A DNA stretch of 64,000 nt from Glutamicibacter sp. JC586. GTDB taxonomy: Bacteria > Actinomycetota > Actinomycetes > Actinomycetales > Micrococcaceae. Where the stretch lies: assembly GCF_009805585.1 (NCBI RefSeq), contig NZ_VHIN01000021.1, forward strand, positions 1 through 64,000, read 5' to 3'. The notes beneath the pieces are model-generated. The model was not told where the DNA came from, made no database searches, and saw only the letters and a program-made list of their open reading frames with translations. Both the position numbers and the translations under genes were made by a program. Shown in pieces: positions 35,232 through 43,592 of this stretch (within the stretch, counting starts at the first letter, position 1; every line of letters begins with the position of its first letter).

Positions 35232-36080
35232 ATGTCGGTTAGGCATGAGTCGGCTTCGGGGCTGATTTGGAACAACAAAGTGGAAAAAGTCCGCATGTCC
35301 GAGGACGCCTATGCAAGGCTTCGGTTCGCCAAGATCCGACGGCTGCCCGAAACTGGTTTGTTCGCGGACGAGGTCGGTGCCATTGCGCCGGATGTTCAAG
35401 CTGTTTCAATCGACTTGGATGATGGCGGCAACGTTGACCTGACGGGTATTGAGAACCTGCCGTTACTCTCGTGGCTAATCGTTCATGATTGCGACGGCGT
35501 CCTATCTTATGGCGGTGCGGGACGTGGGGTCATGGCATTGACTCGATTGCTCATTCCGTACGCGCGAGGAGTCACCGAGCGGCTCGTTGCGTCTCCCCGC
35601 TTGCAAGATATCGAGATCGAAGGAGGAACTCTCGATCTGCTCAAGCACATGCCGGAAACAGTACGCGAGGTGGCGTTGCGACGCGTGAAGAGCGCCTCAG
35701 ATCCCACATCCTGGGACCGGCTGAGCCAGCTGGACCAGGTCGCGATCTATCAGTCGGGGACCATAGCGGTCGTGGCACCTGCTGGCGGTTGGCCCGAGGT
35801 CGTAAGTTTCATCATGATTGGCTCGCTCAAGGGGATCGTGCAAGCGTCAAAGACCCGCCCGTTTCAGTACCTGTATTTTGAAGGGGTTCGCTTATTCGAC
35901 CCGGGCGCGTCGTTCTGGGAACTGGAAGCTAAAAGAGTCACCGTCGGATACTCGACCAAGCCGCCAAAATGGCTGGTTGAGGCGTGGCCTCACAGGCCGG
36001 AGGATTGGGACGAGAGATTCAGCATTGCGTCGCATCGGCTGCTTCCTGGATCCGAGGAACCCTACTTCGACGAACTCTGA
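35232..36080 (+). CDS. Hypothetical protein with leucine-rich-repeat-like segments
   Basis: A 282-residue soluble protein, ATG at 35232 after GAAGGA. Irregular L/V/I periodicity (IENLPLLSWLIVHDCDG, RLQDIEIEGGTLDLLKHM, VREVALRRV) resembles degenerate LRRs. The C-terminus is rich in Trp/Pro (PPKWLVEAWPHRPEDWDERF). Similar proteins occur as immunity-like or orphan genes in actinobacteria, but no toxin is next to it. Function unknown. Confidence 0.6.
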   Translation: MSVRHESASGLIWNNKVEKVRMSEDAYARLRFAKIRRLPETGLFADEVGAIAPDVQAVSIDLDDGGNVDLTGIENLPLLSWLIVHDCDGVLSYGGAGRGVMALTRLLIPYARGVTERLVASPRLQDIEIEGGTLDLLKHMPETVREVALRRVKSASDPTSWDRLSQLDQVAIYQSGTIAVVAPAGGWPEVVSFIMIGSLKGIVQASKTRPFQYLYFEGVRLFDPGASFWELEAKRVTVGYSTKPPKWLVEAWPHRPEDWDERFSIASHRLLPGSEEPYFDEL

Positions 36081-36228
36081 TCTCTTGCTCAGAGCGACCT
36101 CTGAAAGCGAAGACCTTCTATCGCGGTTGCGTTCACACGACGTCTACACATCTCTTCCGTGCGCGATGGGGAATTCTTAACGGGTGGGTACATGTCCGAC
36201 AGTTCAAAATCGGTCTGGTGCAATCGGC

Positions 36229-36882
36229 TTAAGTTTCGAGTTCGAAGTAGCCCATCTGAAGATCATGTTCGATCTGAGCGCGAAGGTTCGCGATCACGTG
36301 CAGGAGATCGTTGAAGTGGTAGACGACAGCTTGTAACGCTGATTCGATACTCACGTTCTCTATGCGCGCTAGACGCTCGTCGTCCTCGTGCAGAGCAATC
36401 CCGTAGATGTAATCCATCGCGATCAAATCGCTGCCGAGCAAGATGCCAGGACCCAATCCATTGTCCATCTCCAGGCGGCCCGAGTGAAATATCGGGCCTG
36501 ACGAGCCAATGCGCGAATCTGTGACTACTTGAGCGACATGCTGCTTTAAGAAGCGCCTAGCCTTTGCCTGCTCGGGCGTGACGAGACTTTGAAGCGCTGT
36601 GACAATCCCTGGCAGATGACAGTCCTCGCCCTGGGTGAAGAACACGCGGCACTCAACGATTGTGGAGTCCACTAGTCGCTTGTCGAGTTGATGCTCTTCG
36701 ATCCCGCTGATGCGCCAGGTATCGTCGTCGAGCCGGATCCAAGTGAGTTCGATAATCGGGATGCGACCGCTCTCGTCCCTCAGGCTGGTAATTGGCTCAC
36801 CCAATCCAGGCCTGGAGCGTTTGAGGAACTTTGAGAGTTTGCGGCGGGAGTTTTCTTGAACACTCGGAGGGATTGTGGACAT
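36229..36882 (-). CDS. Hypothetical protein
   Basis: A 217-residue soluble protein, ATG at 36882 with AGGATG upstream. Basic N-terminus (RRKLSKFLKRSRPG), a middle with beta strands (TWRISGIEEHQLD) and a helical C-terminus (ALQAVVYHFNDLLHVIANLRAQIEHDLQ). No family or active-site motif recognised. Convergent with the preceding gene. Confidence 0.55.
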   Translation of the reverse strand: MSTIPPSVQENSRRKLSKFLKRSRPGLGEPITSLRDESGRIPIIELTWIRLDDDTWRISGIEEHQLDKRLVDSTIVECRVFFTQGEDCHLPGIVTALQSLVTPEQAKARRFLKQHVAQVVTDSRIGSSGPIFHSGRLEMDNGLGPGILLGSDLIAMDYIYGIALHEDDERLARIENVSIESALQAVVYHFNDLLHVIANLRAQIEHDLQMGYFELET

Positions 36883-37140
36883 AGTCGCATCCTATCTTTC
36901 GCTGCCTGCCGGTTAGCACCAGGTGATTATTTTAGGTACGCCCTTAAGACGGTCCTCATACGAAACACACAAGACGTTGATTTGGAAGCTGGTCGAAACT
37001 CCGAGTTCTCAAAGATGTCGCATTCTCGTATACCCCGCCCAAGAAAAAGCCCCATGACCGGGCGGCAAACGAAACAACCGGCTAAGCCATCATGGCAAAT
37101 AGTCTTGTCCTGAAATCGGTCGTTATTGAAACGCGCAGCG

Positions 37141-37168
37141 AACCCCGGCGACACGCCGGGGTTTTTTG
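37141..37168 (+). terminator. Intrinsic terminator without an obvious upstream gene
   Basis: A perfect 10-bp stem (AACCCCGGCG / CGCCGGGGTT, loop ACA) followed by a T6 run. The nearest plus-strand gene upstream ends at 36080, with a minus-strand gene between, so this may end a small RNA or be left from a lost gene. Confidence 0.75.
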
Positions 37169-37228
37169 TTTCAGAAACGTCTTTCAAAACTGATTCATTG
37201 CACAACCTGGCTGTGTACCGTTTTTGAT

Positions 37229-37798
37229 ATGGCAGTCATTGGATATGCGCGAGTTAGTACGCGCGAGCAGAACCCGGAGTCGCAGGCGGCCGAGCTGCGC
37301 GCGGCCGGAGCAGGGCAGATATTTACTGACCGTGGGGAGTCGAGCAGGGAGGCTGCGCGGCCGCAGTGGGTGGCGTGCAAGGCGCAATTGAAGCCGGGGG
37401 ATACGCTGATCATCCGTGCCCTGGATCGCGTGGCCGGTGAAGAGCGAATGGCCATTGAGATTATCCGCGAGCTGGGGGAGCGTGGCGTGAGGATCAAAAG
37501 TCTTACTGAGCCGTTTTTGGACGTGGACATATCTACGCCGATGGGCGAAGCCATTGTGGGCATCATGGCGGTTATGGCGCAGCTGCGCGTTTCTATGATC
37601 CGGGAGAACACCCGCCGGGGTTTGGCGCATGCGCGCGCCCAGGGCCGCGTCGGAGGCCGGCCGCGCGTCATGGATGCAGACCGCATCGACACAGCGCGGC
37701 AGCTGCGCGAAGAGGGGAAGAGTTATGCGCAGATCGGCAAGATTCTTGGTGTCAGTGCAGCGAGTATTTACCGTTCGTTATCGAGCGAAAATCGTTGA
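37229..37798 (+). CDS. Serine recombinase with altered active-site motif
   Basis: A 189-residue protein beginning MAVIGYARVSTREQ (S10 nucleophile). Conserved parts: F-T-D-R-G-E-S-S, D-T-L-I-I-R-A-L-D-R, S-M-I-R-E-N-T-R-R-G-L and a C-terminal HTH (YAQIGKILGVSAASIYRSL). Where nearly all resolvases have L-D-R-L-G-R-S, it reads L-D-R-V-A-G-E, so the second Arg of that motif is replaced by Gly. Such forms exist on actinobacterial plasmids. It may be a plasmid resolvase with modified activity. It ends 68 bp before the antitoxin/zeta pair. Confidence 0.85.
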   Translation: MAVIGYARVSTREQNPESQAAELRAAGAGQIFTDRGESSREAARPQWVACKAQLKPGDTLIIRALDRVAGEERMAIEIIRELGERGVRIKSLTEPFLDVDISTPMGEAIVGIMAVMAQLRVSMIRENTRRGLAHARAQGRVGGRPRVMDADRIDTARQLREEGKSYAQIGKILGVSAASIYRSLSSENR

Positions 37799-37803
37799 TT
37801 TAG

Positions 37804-37825
37804 AAATATAACCAATGTTATATTT
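37804..37825. promoter_or_regulatory. Palindromic operator upstream of the antitoxin gene
   Basis: A perfect 9-bp inverted repeat (AAATATAAC / GTTATATTT) with a 4-bp centre, 41 bp before the antitoxin start. Likely autoregulatory operator and promoter of the zeta module. Confidence 0.55.
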
Positions 37826-37865
37826 GAAGTGAGGAAATGTTCGTTTCGAGGTTTAGGAGGTTGTT

Positions 37866-38324
37866 ATGAGCCAGCTAATGGAACGTCCGCAGCATGATGG
37901 AATGCGCGCGCTGTTGTTGAGGGCGCGGCAACGTGTAGAGGTTGATGCACTGGACTATAAGCGCACTTTGAAGGCTGCTGCGGGTGGTATGACTCAGCGC
38001 GAGATGGCGGCGCTACTGGGCATGTCTCAGCCAGCGGTGGCGAAGGCGTTGCAGCGTGCCCAGGCGGTACCGGAAGTGGTGGGCGAGTTCAACGCTGCAA
38101 GTCCTTATGAGGTGTGCCAGCGGTACGCGGCCGGGTATATCAGCCGTGAGGAGCTGGTGCGTGTGCTGGTCGCGTGGCCGTACAAGCCGACCCCTTGGGC
38201 GAACGAGTATGGTGAGTACGAAGAGAGCCTGGACGGTACGTGGGAAGAAGTAGGCGACGCGCTGCGGCATGAGCTGATTGATGCAGCTACTTACGATGAA
38301 GTGTTGACGAAAACGGCCGATTAG
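37866..38324 (+). CDS. Probable antitoxin with helix-turn-helix, partner of zeta toxin
   Basis: A 152-residue protein, ATG at 37866 after TTAGGAGG. An HTH is visible at about 41-62 (GGMTQREMAALLGMSQPAVAKAL), which resembles sigma-70-like or Xre domains. The C-terminal half contains acidic helical segments (SREELVRVLVAWPYKPTPW, DEVLTKTAD). It precedes the zeta gene by 26 bp. Classical epsilon antitoxins are small helical bundles; this is a different type in which DNA binding and neutralisation are joined, as known for several actinobacterial zeta modules. The antitoxin role is inferred from position. Confidence 0.65.
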   Translation: MSQLMERPQHDGMRALLLRARQRVEVDALDYKRTLKAAAGGMTQREMAALLGMSQPAVAKALQRAQAVPEVVGEFNAASPYEVCQRYAAGYISREELVRVLVAWPYKPTPWANEYGEYEESLDGTWEEVGDALRHELIDAATYDEVLTKTAD

Positions 38325-38350
38325 GCGGCGAGCAACCGAAGGGCGGATCG

Positions 38351-39349
38351 TTGGCTAACGACGAATCAATAGAACGACATTACGCGGCCCTGCGCCAGGT
38401 GCTGGCTGATCCTGATATGAATCCGCGCGGGGCATACTCGACGATCAGGCAAGGGCAGTATTTCATCCAAAGCGGATCGCGGCCTCGTGCCACATCGGAA
38501 CGGGAACTCTTGCACAAGAAGTGGATGCAAGAAGTGATTGAGGACTCTGCTAAGCGCGGAGAAATCAAGCACGAGGGAAAAGCTATTGTGATGGCTGGGC
38601 CGCCCGGAGCTGGCAAAGGCACTGTGCAGCGCGAACGCTTGAATGATGTTCCTGGTTACGTTCAGTGCGACCCGGATATTTTCAAGGAGAAGATCATCCA
38701 GCACGAGCTGGATAGCGGAAACCTGGATCGTCTGAAAACGCCATTGGTGAAAGAGCTTGAAGCCCAGGGGCACAAGTTCGCTCCAATGGAGTTTGCTGCG
38801 TTGGTGCATGAAGAATCGTCCATGCTCAGCGCCAAGCTACAGAAAGACTTGCGCAAGGACGGCACGAACTATGTCATTGATACGGTGCTCAAATCGCAAG
38901 GGTCGGCGCAGGAAGTTGCCGCTACTTTGGACAAGCGCGGCTACACCTACGATGTGGTGAGCGTGCAGGCCTCATTCGAGGAGTCCAAGGCCGGAATTTA
39001 TGGCCGGTGGCAGGCCGGGCGCGATGCTTTTGAACGCGGAGAGAGTCAGCTTGGCGGCCGTCCGGTGCCATCTGATTTTGCGAATAATTTGGTCACGCCG
39101 GAGGGCAAGTCTGCTACCGAGGAAGCGGCAAGGTGGTTGGCTGAGAATGGCAAGGGGGTTGCCAGTTTCAAGCAGTTCCGTCGAGGTTCTGCGATCCCTG
39201 AGATTGATCAAGTGAAGCAGGATGGCAAGCTCATGGCGCGTCGTGCAGCGACGGCACGGCAAGGTTTTCCCAAGGGCCACGGGGTGCCGAAAACTATCGG
39301 GAAGTCTAATCGATCCGGCCGGGATCGAGGTACTGGAATCGGAGAATAA
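38351..39349 (+). CDS. Zeta toxin family kinase
   Basis: A 332-residue protein from a TTG at 38351 with GAAGGGCGG before it. P-loop G83-P-P-G-A-G-K-G-T91 and Y-V-Q-C-D-P-D-I-F (D107, proposed catalytic/substrate Asp) are in place; R-W-Q-A-G-R-D-A-F near 225 resembles the lid. Zeta toxins phosphorylate UDP-N-acetylglucosamine and block wall synthesis, causing loss of plasmid-free cells. The N-terminal 75 residues and basic C-terminal tail exceed the core. With its upstream partner it forms a plasmid addiction module next to the mobilisation genes. Confidence 0.87.
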   Translation: MANDESIERHYAALRQVLADPDMNPRGAYSTIRQGQYFIQSGSRPRATSERELLHKKWMQEVIEDSAKRGEIKHEGKAIVMAGPPGAGKGTVQRERLNDVPGYVQCDPDIFKEKIIQHELDSGNLDRLKTPLVKELEAQGHKFAPMEFAALVHEESSMLSAKLQKDLRKDGTNYVIDTVLKSQGSAQEVAATLDKRGYTYDVVSVQASFEESKAGIYGRWQAGRDAFERGESQLGGRPVPSDFANNLVTPEGKSATEEAARWLAENGKGVASFKQFRRGSAIPEIDQVKQDGKLMARRAATARQGFPKGHGVPKTIGKSNRSGRDRGTGIGE

Positions 39350-39388
39350 AGTCCGAACGATTCAGGGAGCTTTATCCTGGCGGGTTGC

Positions 39389-39557
39389 CATTACTAGAGG
39401 CCGTGCACGGGCCGCGATCACTCGTCGTAAGTGAACTCAGGTACCGCAGCTTGTGGCTTGTGTGCGGGCGGTCGATTGGTTCCTGCTGTCCATCATGTGT
39501 GCGAAAAAAGCAGCGGAGCGGGAGGGCTTTTTTCGTGCCCATGTGGGCAGGAGGCTA
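39389..39557 (+). repeat. 168-bp repeat, copy B
   Basis: Matches the minus strand of 21930-22097; the core 39433-39468 is identical there. It follows the zeta gene by 40 bp and precedes the mobilisation region. No open frame of note. See copy A. Confidence 0.65.
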
Positions 39558-39581
39558 CCTAACGTAACCAGGTTTAAAAAG

Positions 39582-39617
39582 TGGGCCGGTACTCACCTTT
39601 GGGTGAGTGCCGGCCCA
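39582..39617 (-). terminator. Intrinsic terminator for the leftward small gene
   Basis: A 16-bp stem (arms 39582-39597 and 39602-39617, one wobble) that on the minus strand is followed by CTTTTTAAA. It lies 16 bp after the stop of the 39633-39899 gene. Confidence 0.78.
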
Positions 39618-39632
39618 TTGCCATGTGCTCGT

Positions 39633-39899
39633 TTAACTCTCTGCTGGTGCAGCCGTTTGGTCGGCCTTCTTGCGAGGCCGGCGACGGGATGGCGAGCCGA
39701 TTTTGTTCAGCTCGGTTTGCGTCCATCCCTTCTTCAATGCAGCGGCGAAAGCTTGCTTTTCGGTGGCCTTGGCTTGCTCTAGCTGCTGCTCGGCTTCCAC
39801 ACGCGCGGCGACGGCTTGGGCGATGTCGTTGGCGGCTTGCATGCGCAGGTCGTTTTGCGCTTGGAGCTGTTCGAGGATGCGGCTTGCTGCGTCACTCAT
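39633..39899 (-). CDS. Small helical plasmid protein
   Basis: An 88-residue protein, ATG at 39899. It is almost wholly alpha-helical with Ala/Gln/Glu heptads (ILEQLQAQNDLRMQAANDI, EAEQQLEQAKATEKQAFAAAL), then W-T-Q-T-E-L-N-K-I-G and a basic tail (SRRRPRKKA). The end resembles a DNA-binding AT-hook or HTH remnant. Similar small genes lie divergent from mobilisation operons on actinobacterial plasmids, so an accessory relaxosome role is possible. Confidence 0.6.
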   Translation of the reverse strand: MSDAASRILEQLQAQNDLRMQAANDIAQAVAARVEAEQQLEQAKATEKQAFAAALKKGWTQTELNKIGSPSRRRPRKKADQTAAPAES

Positions 39900-40015
39900 G
39901 GCTTGAACCTTCCGATAGGACTACGCCACCTCGGCTAGGCCGATCTGGCGAACTGGTGATGCTTCCAGCGTAGCGCGGGCATCTTCTGATGCCAACGCAT
40001 GTTGCACCCGCTAAA

Positions 40016-40115
40016 GACGAAGTGCCCCGCCGACCAGGCGGAGCAAGCTATAGACTTAGCATAGCTAAGTCGGCTTGCCGCTTTACTGCGTGCAGCGGGC
40101 ATGGGACACTTGAAT
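40016..40115. other. Candidate oriT region upstream of mobC
   Basis: In the gap between the divergent small gene and mobC lie two dyads: 40053-40071 (GACTTAGC / GCTAAGTC, loop ATA) and 40076-40101 (TGCCGCT / AGCGGGCA with an inner CTGC/GCAG). Transfer origins are normally just upstream of the MobC-relaxase operon and contain hairpins before the nick. No nick site is recognisable from sequence alone; the 168-bp repeat copy B is an alternative candidate. Confidence 0.4.
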
Positions 40116-40158
40116 CAGTTGATTCTTGTGGTGTTGCACTGGGCTGGAAGGAATGATT

Positions 40159-40542
40159 GTGGCTGAGCGGAAACGTCAGGCGAACATCGGCGGTGGCCGT
40201 AGGGTCGTTCGCCAGTTGAAGCTTTCCGTCGCCCAGGACACCGCTTTACGCGTTCACGCCGACGAACTTGGAGTGAGCGTTCAGCGGCTTCTTGTTGAAT
40301 CAACCTTGTCCGCTTTTCAGGGTGAAACGGTCACCGAACGGCGGGACTTGTTGACAGCCTTGTTCCAGTTGCAGCGCGGCCTTGCCGCTGCGGGAAACAA
40401 CATTAACCAAATTGCCCGTGTCGCAAATGCAACCGGTGAAATCAAGGACGAGCTGCATGGCTCCTTGGAGCATCTGCGTGCGACGGTGGCGCGCATTGAT
40501 GAGGTCTTGGAGTCGTTGAAGATCGTGGGAGAGCCGTCATGA
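40159..40542 (+). CDS. mobC: MobC-like relaxosome protein
   Basis: A 127-residue protein. The GTG at 40159 has GGAAGGA at proper distance; an ATG at 40153 would be too close to it. Basic N-terminus, then a ribbon-helix-helix-like part (R-Q-L-K-L-S-V-A-Q-D-T-A-L-R-V-H-A-D-E-L-G-V) and the MobC signature L-F-Q-L-Q-R-G-L-A-A-A-G-N-N-I-N-Q-I-A-R. MobC opens DNA around the nick site and helps the relaxase. Its stop overlaps the relaxase ATG (ATGA). Confidence 0.85.
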   Translation: MAERKRQANIGGGRRVVRQLKLSVAQDTALRVHADELGVSVQRLLVESTLSAFQGETVTERRDLLTALFQLQRGLAAAGNNINQIARVANATGEIKDELHGSLEHLRATVARIDEVLESLKIVGEPS

Positions 40543-42041
40543 TTCCGAATGTCACTCGTGGTGGCCGCATGGCCGGTTTGATGAATTACCTGGTCGGGCC
40601 TGGCCGCTCTAATGAGCATGAAAATCAGCGGCTCATTGCCGGAGATGATCGCGTGACTTTCGCTTACGCTCCTGGCGCTGAATTGTCGAAGTACGATGCT
40701 TTTGAAATTGCCGAGCTGCTGGATGCGCCGCGCAAAGTGCACGGGACGGAAGTGACCAAGCCGGTGTATGCGAAAGACGAAGAATCCGGCGAGTTCTTCA
40801 AGGATGAAAACGGCAAGAAGATCCGCACCGGGTCGAAGGATGCGCACGTGTGGCATTGCTCCCTGGCTGTTGAATCCGGGTACGGTTCAGTGCCCGATGA
40901 ACAATGGGAAAAGATCGCGGCATCCTTCGTGGAAAAGATGGGTTTCATTGACCCGGACGGTGCGAAATCATCGCGCTGGGTAGCGATTCATCACGGCGCA
41001 TCGAAGAACGGCAACGACCACCTTCACTTGGTGGTGTCGATGGTCCGTGAGGACGGGAGCAAGGCGAACACACATAATGATTTTCACCGCGCCCAGGTCG
41101 CGTGCCGCGAACTAGAAGTTGAGTACGGGTCGCCACGTTTGGAGTCCCAGGAACACGGCAAGGGGCTGGCAGGGGAGAAGCCGGCAGAACGTGCGAGGGC
41201 CGAGCGCGGAAGTAACGCGCTGTCGGATAAGTTCGAGTTGCGTCGTCGTTTGCGGGCCGCATTATCCACCGCGAACAGTGCGGAAGAGTATGTTCGTCAT
41301 GCCCAAGATTTGGGCGTGCGAATCGCTCCGAGCTTCAAGCCTGGATCGAACAGTGAAGTGCGCGGCTATCGTGTGTCTCTAGGTGAACGTGGCAGCGATG
41401 ACAAGGTGATTTGGTATGCACCATCCAAGCTCGATTCCACACTGGCTTGGAATGATATTCACGCCCGGTACGGGAATAGGGATCGGGCTGCGGGGGACGC
41501 GTATTTGGTGTCTTTGCATTCCTCGAACCAGTCGCGCGAGCATCGCAAGGCGGTGGCTCGTCCGGTGTCTGCGGAGCAACTGGATCGGATGATGAGTCAC
41601 AAGACGGGACCGGATACGTTGGCGAATGTTTATGCCCGCTTGTCGTTGCAGTTCGAGCGCAACAAGCCAGGGACTTTCAACCAGCTTTCCGAGTCCTACG
41701 CACGTGCTGCGCAGGGCGGTGGCAACGTACGGTATGCGGCTCGTTTGAATGAACGGTTCAGGTCTGGTCGCGGTTATGGTTGGGTTGCTTTGGCGAAGCA
41801 AGCTGGGCGTTTAGGCCGCGTGATGATGCAGAACCATATGGCCACGGATCGGCCCCGTTTTGTCGCTGGGGTTGATCGGCTGATCAATGATGCTGAAAGC
41901 ATCGTGAATGCTGAAATGAAACGTATCCAGGCGCAGGACGCACAGAAAGTGGGTGCGCCGAAGCAGCCACATGTGCCCTACCGGGATTGGGACGCCGGGG
42001 CACAGCCTGGACCAGGGAATGACCAAGGTTACGAACGATAG
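40539..42041 (+). CDS. Mobilisation relaxase
   Basis: A 500-residue protein. Candidate motif I Tyr17 lies in L-M-N-Y-L-V-G-P-G; motif III is A-I-H-H-G-A-S-K-N-G-N-D-H-L-H-L-V-V (H151/H152, H161, H163), the metal-binding His triad of rolling-circle relaxases. The middle and C-terminal parts are charged helices. Such relaxases cut one strand at oriT, bind it covalently and are pumped by a coupling ATPase such as TraG. This makes the element mobilisable. It is followed by two further transfer-associated genes. Confidence 0.88.
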   Translation: MIPNVTRGGRMAGLMNYLVGPGRSNEHENQRLIAGDDRVTFAYAPGAELSKYDAFEIAELLDAPRKVHGTEVTKPVYAKDEESGEFFKDENGKKIRTGSKDAHVWHCSLAVESGYGSVPDEQWEKIAASFVEKMGFIDPDGAKSSRWVAIHHGASKNGNDHLHLVVSMVREDGSKANTHNDFHRAQVACRELEVEYGSPRLESQEHGKGLAGEKPAERARAERGSNALSDKFELRRRLRAALSTANSAEEYVRHAQDLGVRIAPSFKPGSNSEVRGYRVSLGERGSDDKVIWYAPSKLDSTLAWNDIHARYGNRDRAAGDAYLVSLHSSNQSREHRKAVARPVSAEQLDRMMSHKTGPDTLANVYARLSLQFERNKPGTFNQLSESYARAAQGGGNVRYAARLNERFRSGRGYGWVALAKQAGRLGRVMMQNHMATDRPRFVAGVDRLINDAESIVNAEMKRIQAQDAQKVGAPKQPHVPYRDWDAGAQPGPGNDQGYER

Positions 42042-42067
42042 GCCCAAACCTAACGAGAGGAAACGCC

Positions 42068-42919
42068 ATGGAAAACCAAGAAGAATCAGAAATGATGCAA
42101 GACTTCGGCAGCATAGTCCGAGCTGTGATGGGTTCGGGAATGCAAATGGCCGAGAACGCCCAGCGCCGAGCACAAATGCGGCTGTCCGAGGCCAATGCGG
42201 AAGCAGAGCGTGAACGCAACGTGGCTCAGATGGTTCACCGAGATTTATCCTCAGCGCAGTTCTGGAAGAGCGCTGGCAGCGAGGCGATTGCCGACAGGAT
42301 GATCGTGGCCAGCGAACTTGCTGGACGGCACGAAGCAGCTTCCCAGGCGTTCATGGTTGGTGCTGACCGTATCCGCAACCAGTTCGGCATCAACGTGGAA
42401 GACATTAACCGGGATCACCCCACGGCGGCCACTGACCGGCACCAAGCCTTGCGTGATGCGCTGGATGACTACCTGGCCGGCCAGCGGGAGAACGCCGAAG
42501 GCAACCCGGTAGCAGCCGAGCAGGCGCAGGAGAACGAAGAAGCTCACCAGGCAGTGGCTGAGCGCGCAACAGGTGAAGAACAGGCTGATGAGGCTCACGC
42601 TGACGCGGCCGAGCAGCGCACCGAGCAAGAGCCGGTGCTTGGCGGCAAAGAACAGGGTGAGCCAACTGAAAATTCTGCGGCTCCCGCAGCTCCTGGTCAT
42701 GCCGATGGGGCAAAACCTGGTTCTGTTGATGCAGCGCAGAACCAGAACAGCCCCGCTGCTCAACGGCTGCTGACGGTATGGAAAGAGAAGGGCGGCAAAG
42801 ACGCTGATTTCCCATTGGCACCAACCACCGCTAACCCCCAGACAGCCATGAAGAACCGCAAACGAGTCATGGCCGGGGCCGCGTCCGCACGGACTCAGGG
42901 ACAGGAGCTGTCGCGATGA
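42068..42919 (+). CDS. Mobilisation-associated helical protein
   Basis: A 283-residue protein, ATG at 42068 after GAGAGGAAA. The first 140 residues form long helices (MGSGMQMAENAQRRAQMRLSE, R-M-I-V-A-S-E-L-A-G-R-H-E-A). The rest is a Glu/Ala/Gln-rich disordered region, ending with a short conserved-looking K-N-R-K-R-V-M-A-G. No named family. Its overlap with DUF4913 and spacing from the relaxase place it in the transfer operon. Confidence 0.65.
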   Translation: MENQEESEMMQDFGSIVRAVMGSGMQMAENAQRRAQMRLSEANAEAERERNVAQMVHRDLSSAQFWKSAGSEAIADRMIVASELAGRHEAASQAFMVGADRIRNQFGINVEDINRDHPTAATDRHQALRDALDDYLAGQRENAEGNPVAAEQAQENEEAHQAVAERATGEEQADEAHADAAEQRTEQEPVLGGKEQGEPTENSAAPAAPGHADGAKPGSVDAAQNQNSPAAQRLLTVWKEKGGKDADFPLAPTTANPQTAMKNRKRVMAGAASARTQGQELSR

Positions 42920-43371
42920 TCGGAATTCCCCCGAACGATGACGAGCTGGATCTGGATGGCGGACAGGATAGCGAGCCAGCACCCGGGCCATCAGCGGCCG
43001 GCCAGGAGGCAGCGGAACGTTCCTTCGTCTATGAGGACGCGGAACAGTGGCTGCATGGGTATGCGCTGCCGCGTTACCTGCGCAAGCAGGGGCCGTCAGG
43101 ACGCGCGTGGGCACCGAATTGGTACGAGTACCCGGAAGTGTATTCGGTGGTTACCGCGTTGTGGGAGACGTGGGAGCAGATGCGGTGGGATGGCCCGCAG
43201 CAGATCCTGGTGTTCTATCGGGACTACTTCTACCCGCTGATGGACAGGCTCACCGCGCAGGATGGCCCGTTCCACGCGTACGACAAGGTGATGCACCCGG
43301 AGCTTCCCGAGATGTTCTCAGTGCATCAAGCACCGGACGGATACTTCCGTTCCATTGGTAGCTCGCGCTGA
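42916..43371 (+). CDS. DUF4913 protein
   Basis: A 151-residue protein overlapping the upstream gene (ATGA). It has an acidic disordered start, then from about 38 the DUF4913 pattern: F-V-Y-E-D-A-E-Q-W-L, Y-L-R-K-Q-G...W-A-P-N-W-Y-E-Y-P-E-V, L-W-E-T-W-E-Q-M-R, W-Y/F-R-D-Y-F-Y-P-L-M-D-R-L-T. The family occurs on actinobacterial conjugative and mobilisable elements, often beside TraG-type genes. Here the only TraG-like gene lies 20 kb away. Function unknown. Confidence 0.85.
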   Translation: MIGIPPNDDELDLDGGQDSEPAPGPSAAGQEAAERSFVYEDAEQWLHGYALPRYLRKQGPSGRAWAPNWYEYPEVYSVVTALWETWEQMRWDGPQQILVFYRDYFYPLMDRLTAQDGPFHAYDKVMHPELPEMFSVHQAPDGYFRSIGSSR

Positions 43372-43592
43372 TATTTCTCTCGACAGTTCTTGACCACGGC
43401 GGATGAGTTCATGAGTTTGAGCACCAATAGCCTGCGCCGTGAGCGCCTTGTGACTAGGTCATGTCTTAGCTGGACTCGAAAAGGTATTGCTGCGGACTCG
43501 TATGGAGAAAAGTGATGCACAAGCCTTGCGTGCTGAGGATTCAGTGAGTGCTAAAGCGTCGAGATGAGGGGGTTTCGCCTAAAATGATAGGT

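Noticed and set aside
42251-43114. 287-codon minus-strand frame over the mobilisation operon
   Set aside because: Antisense shadow of the 42068-42919 gene; no start signal.
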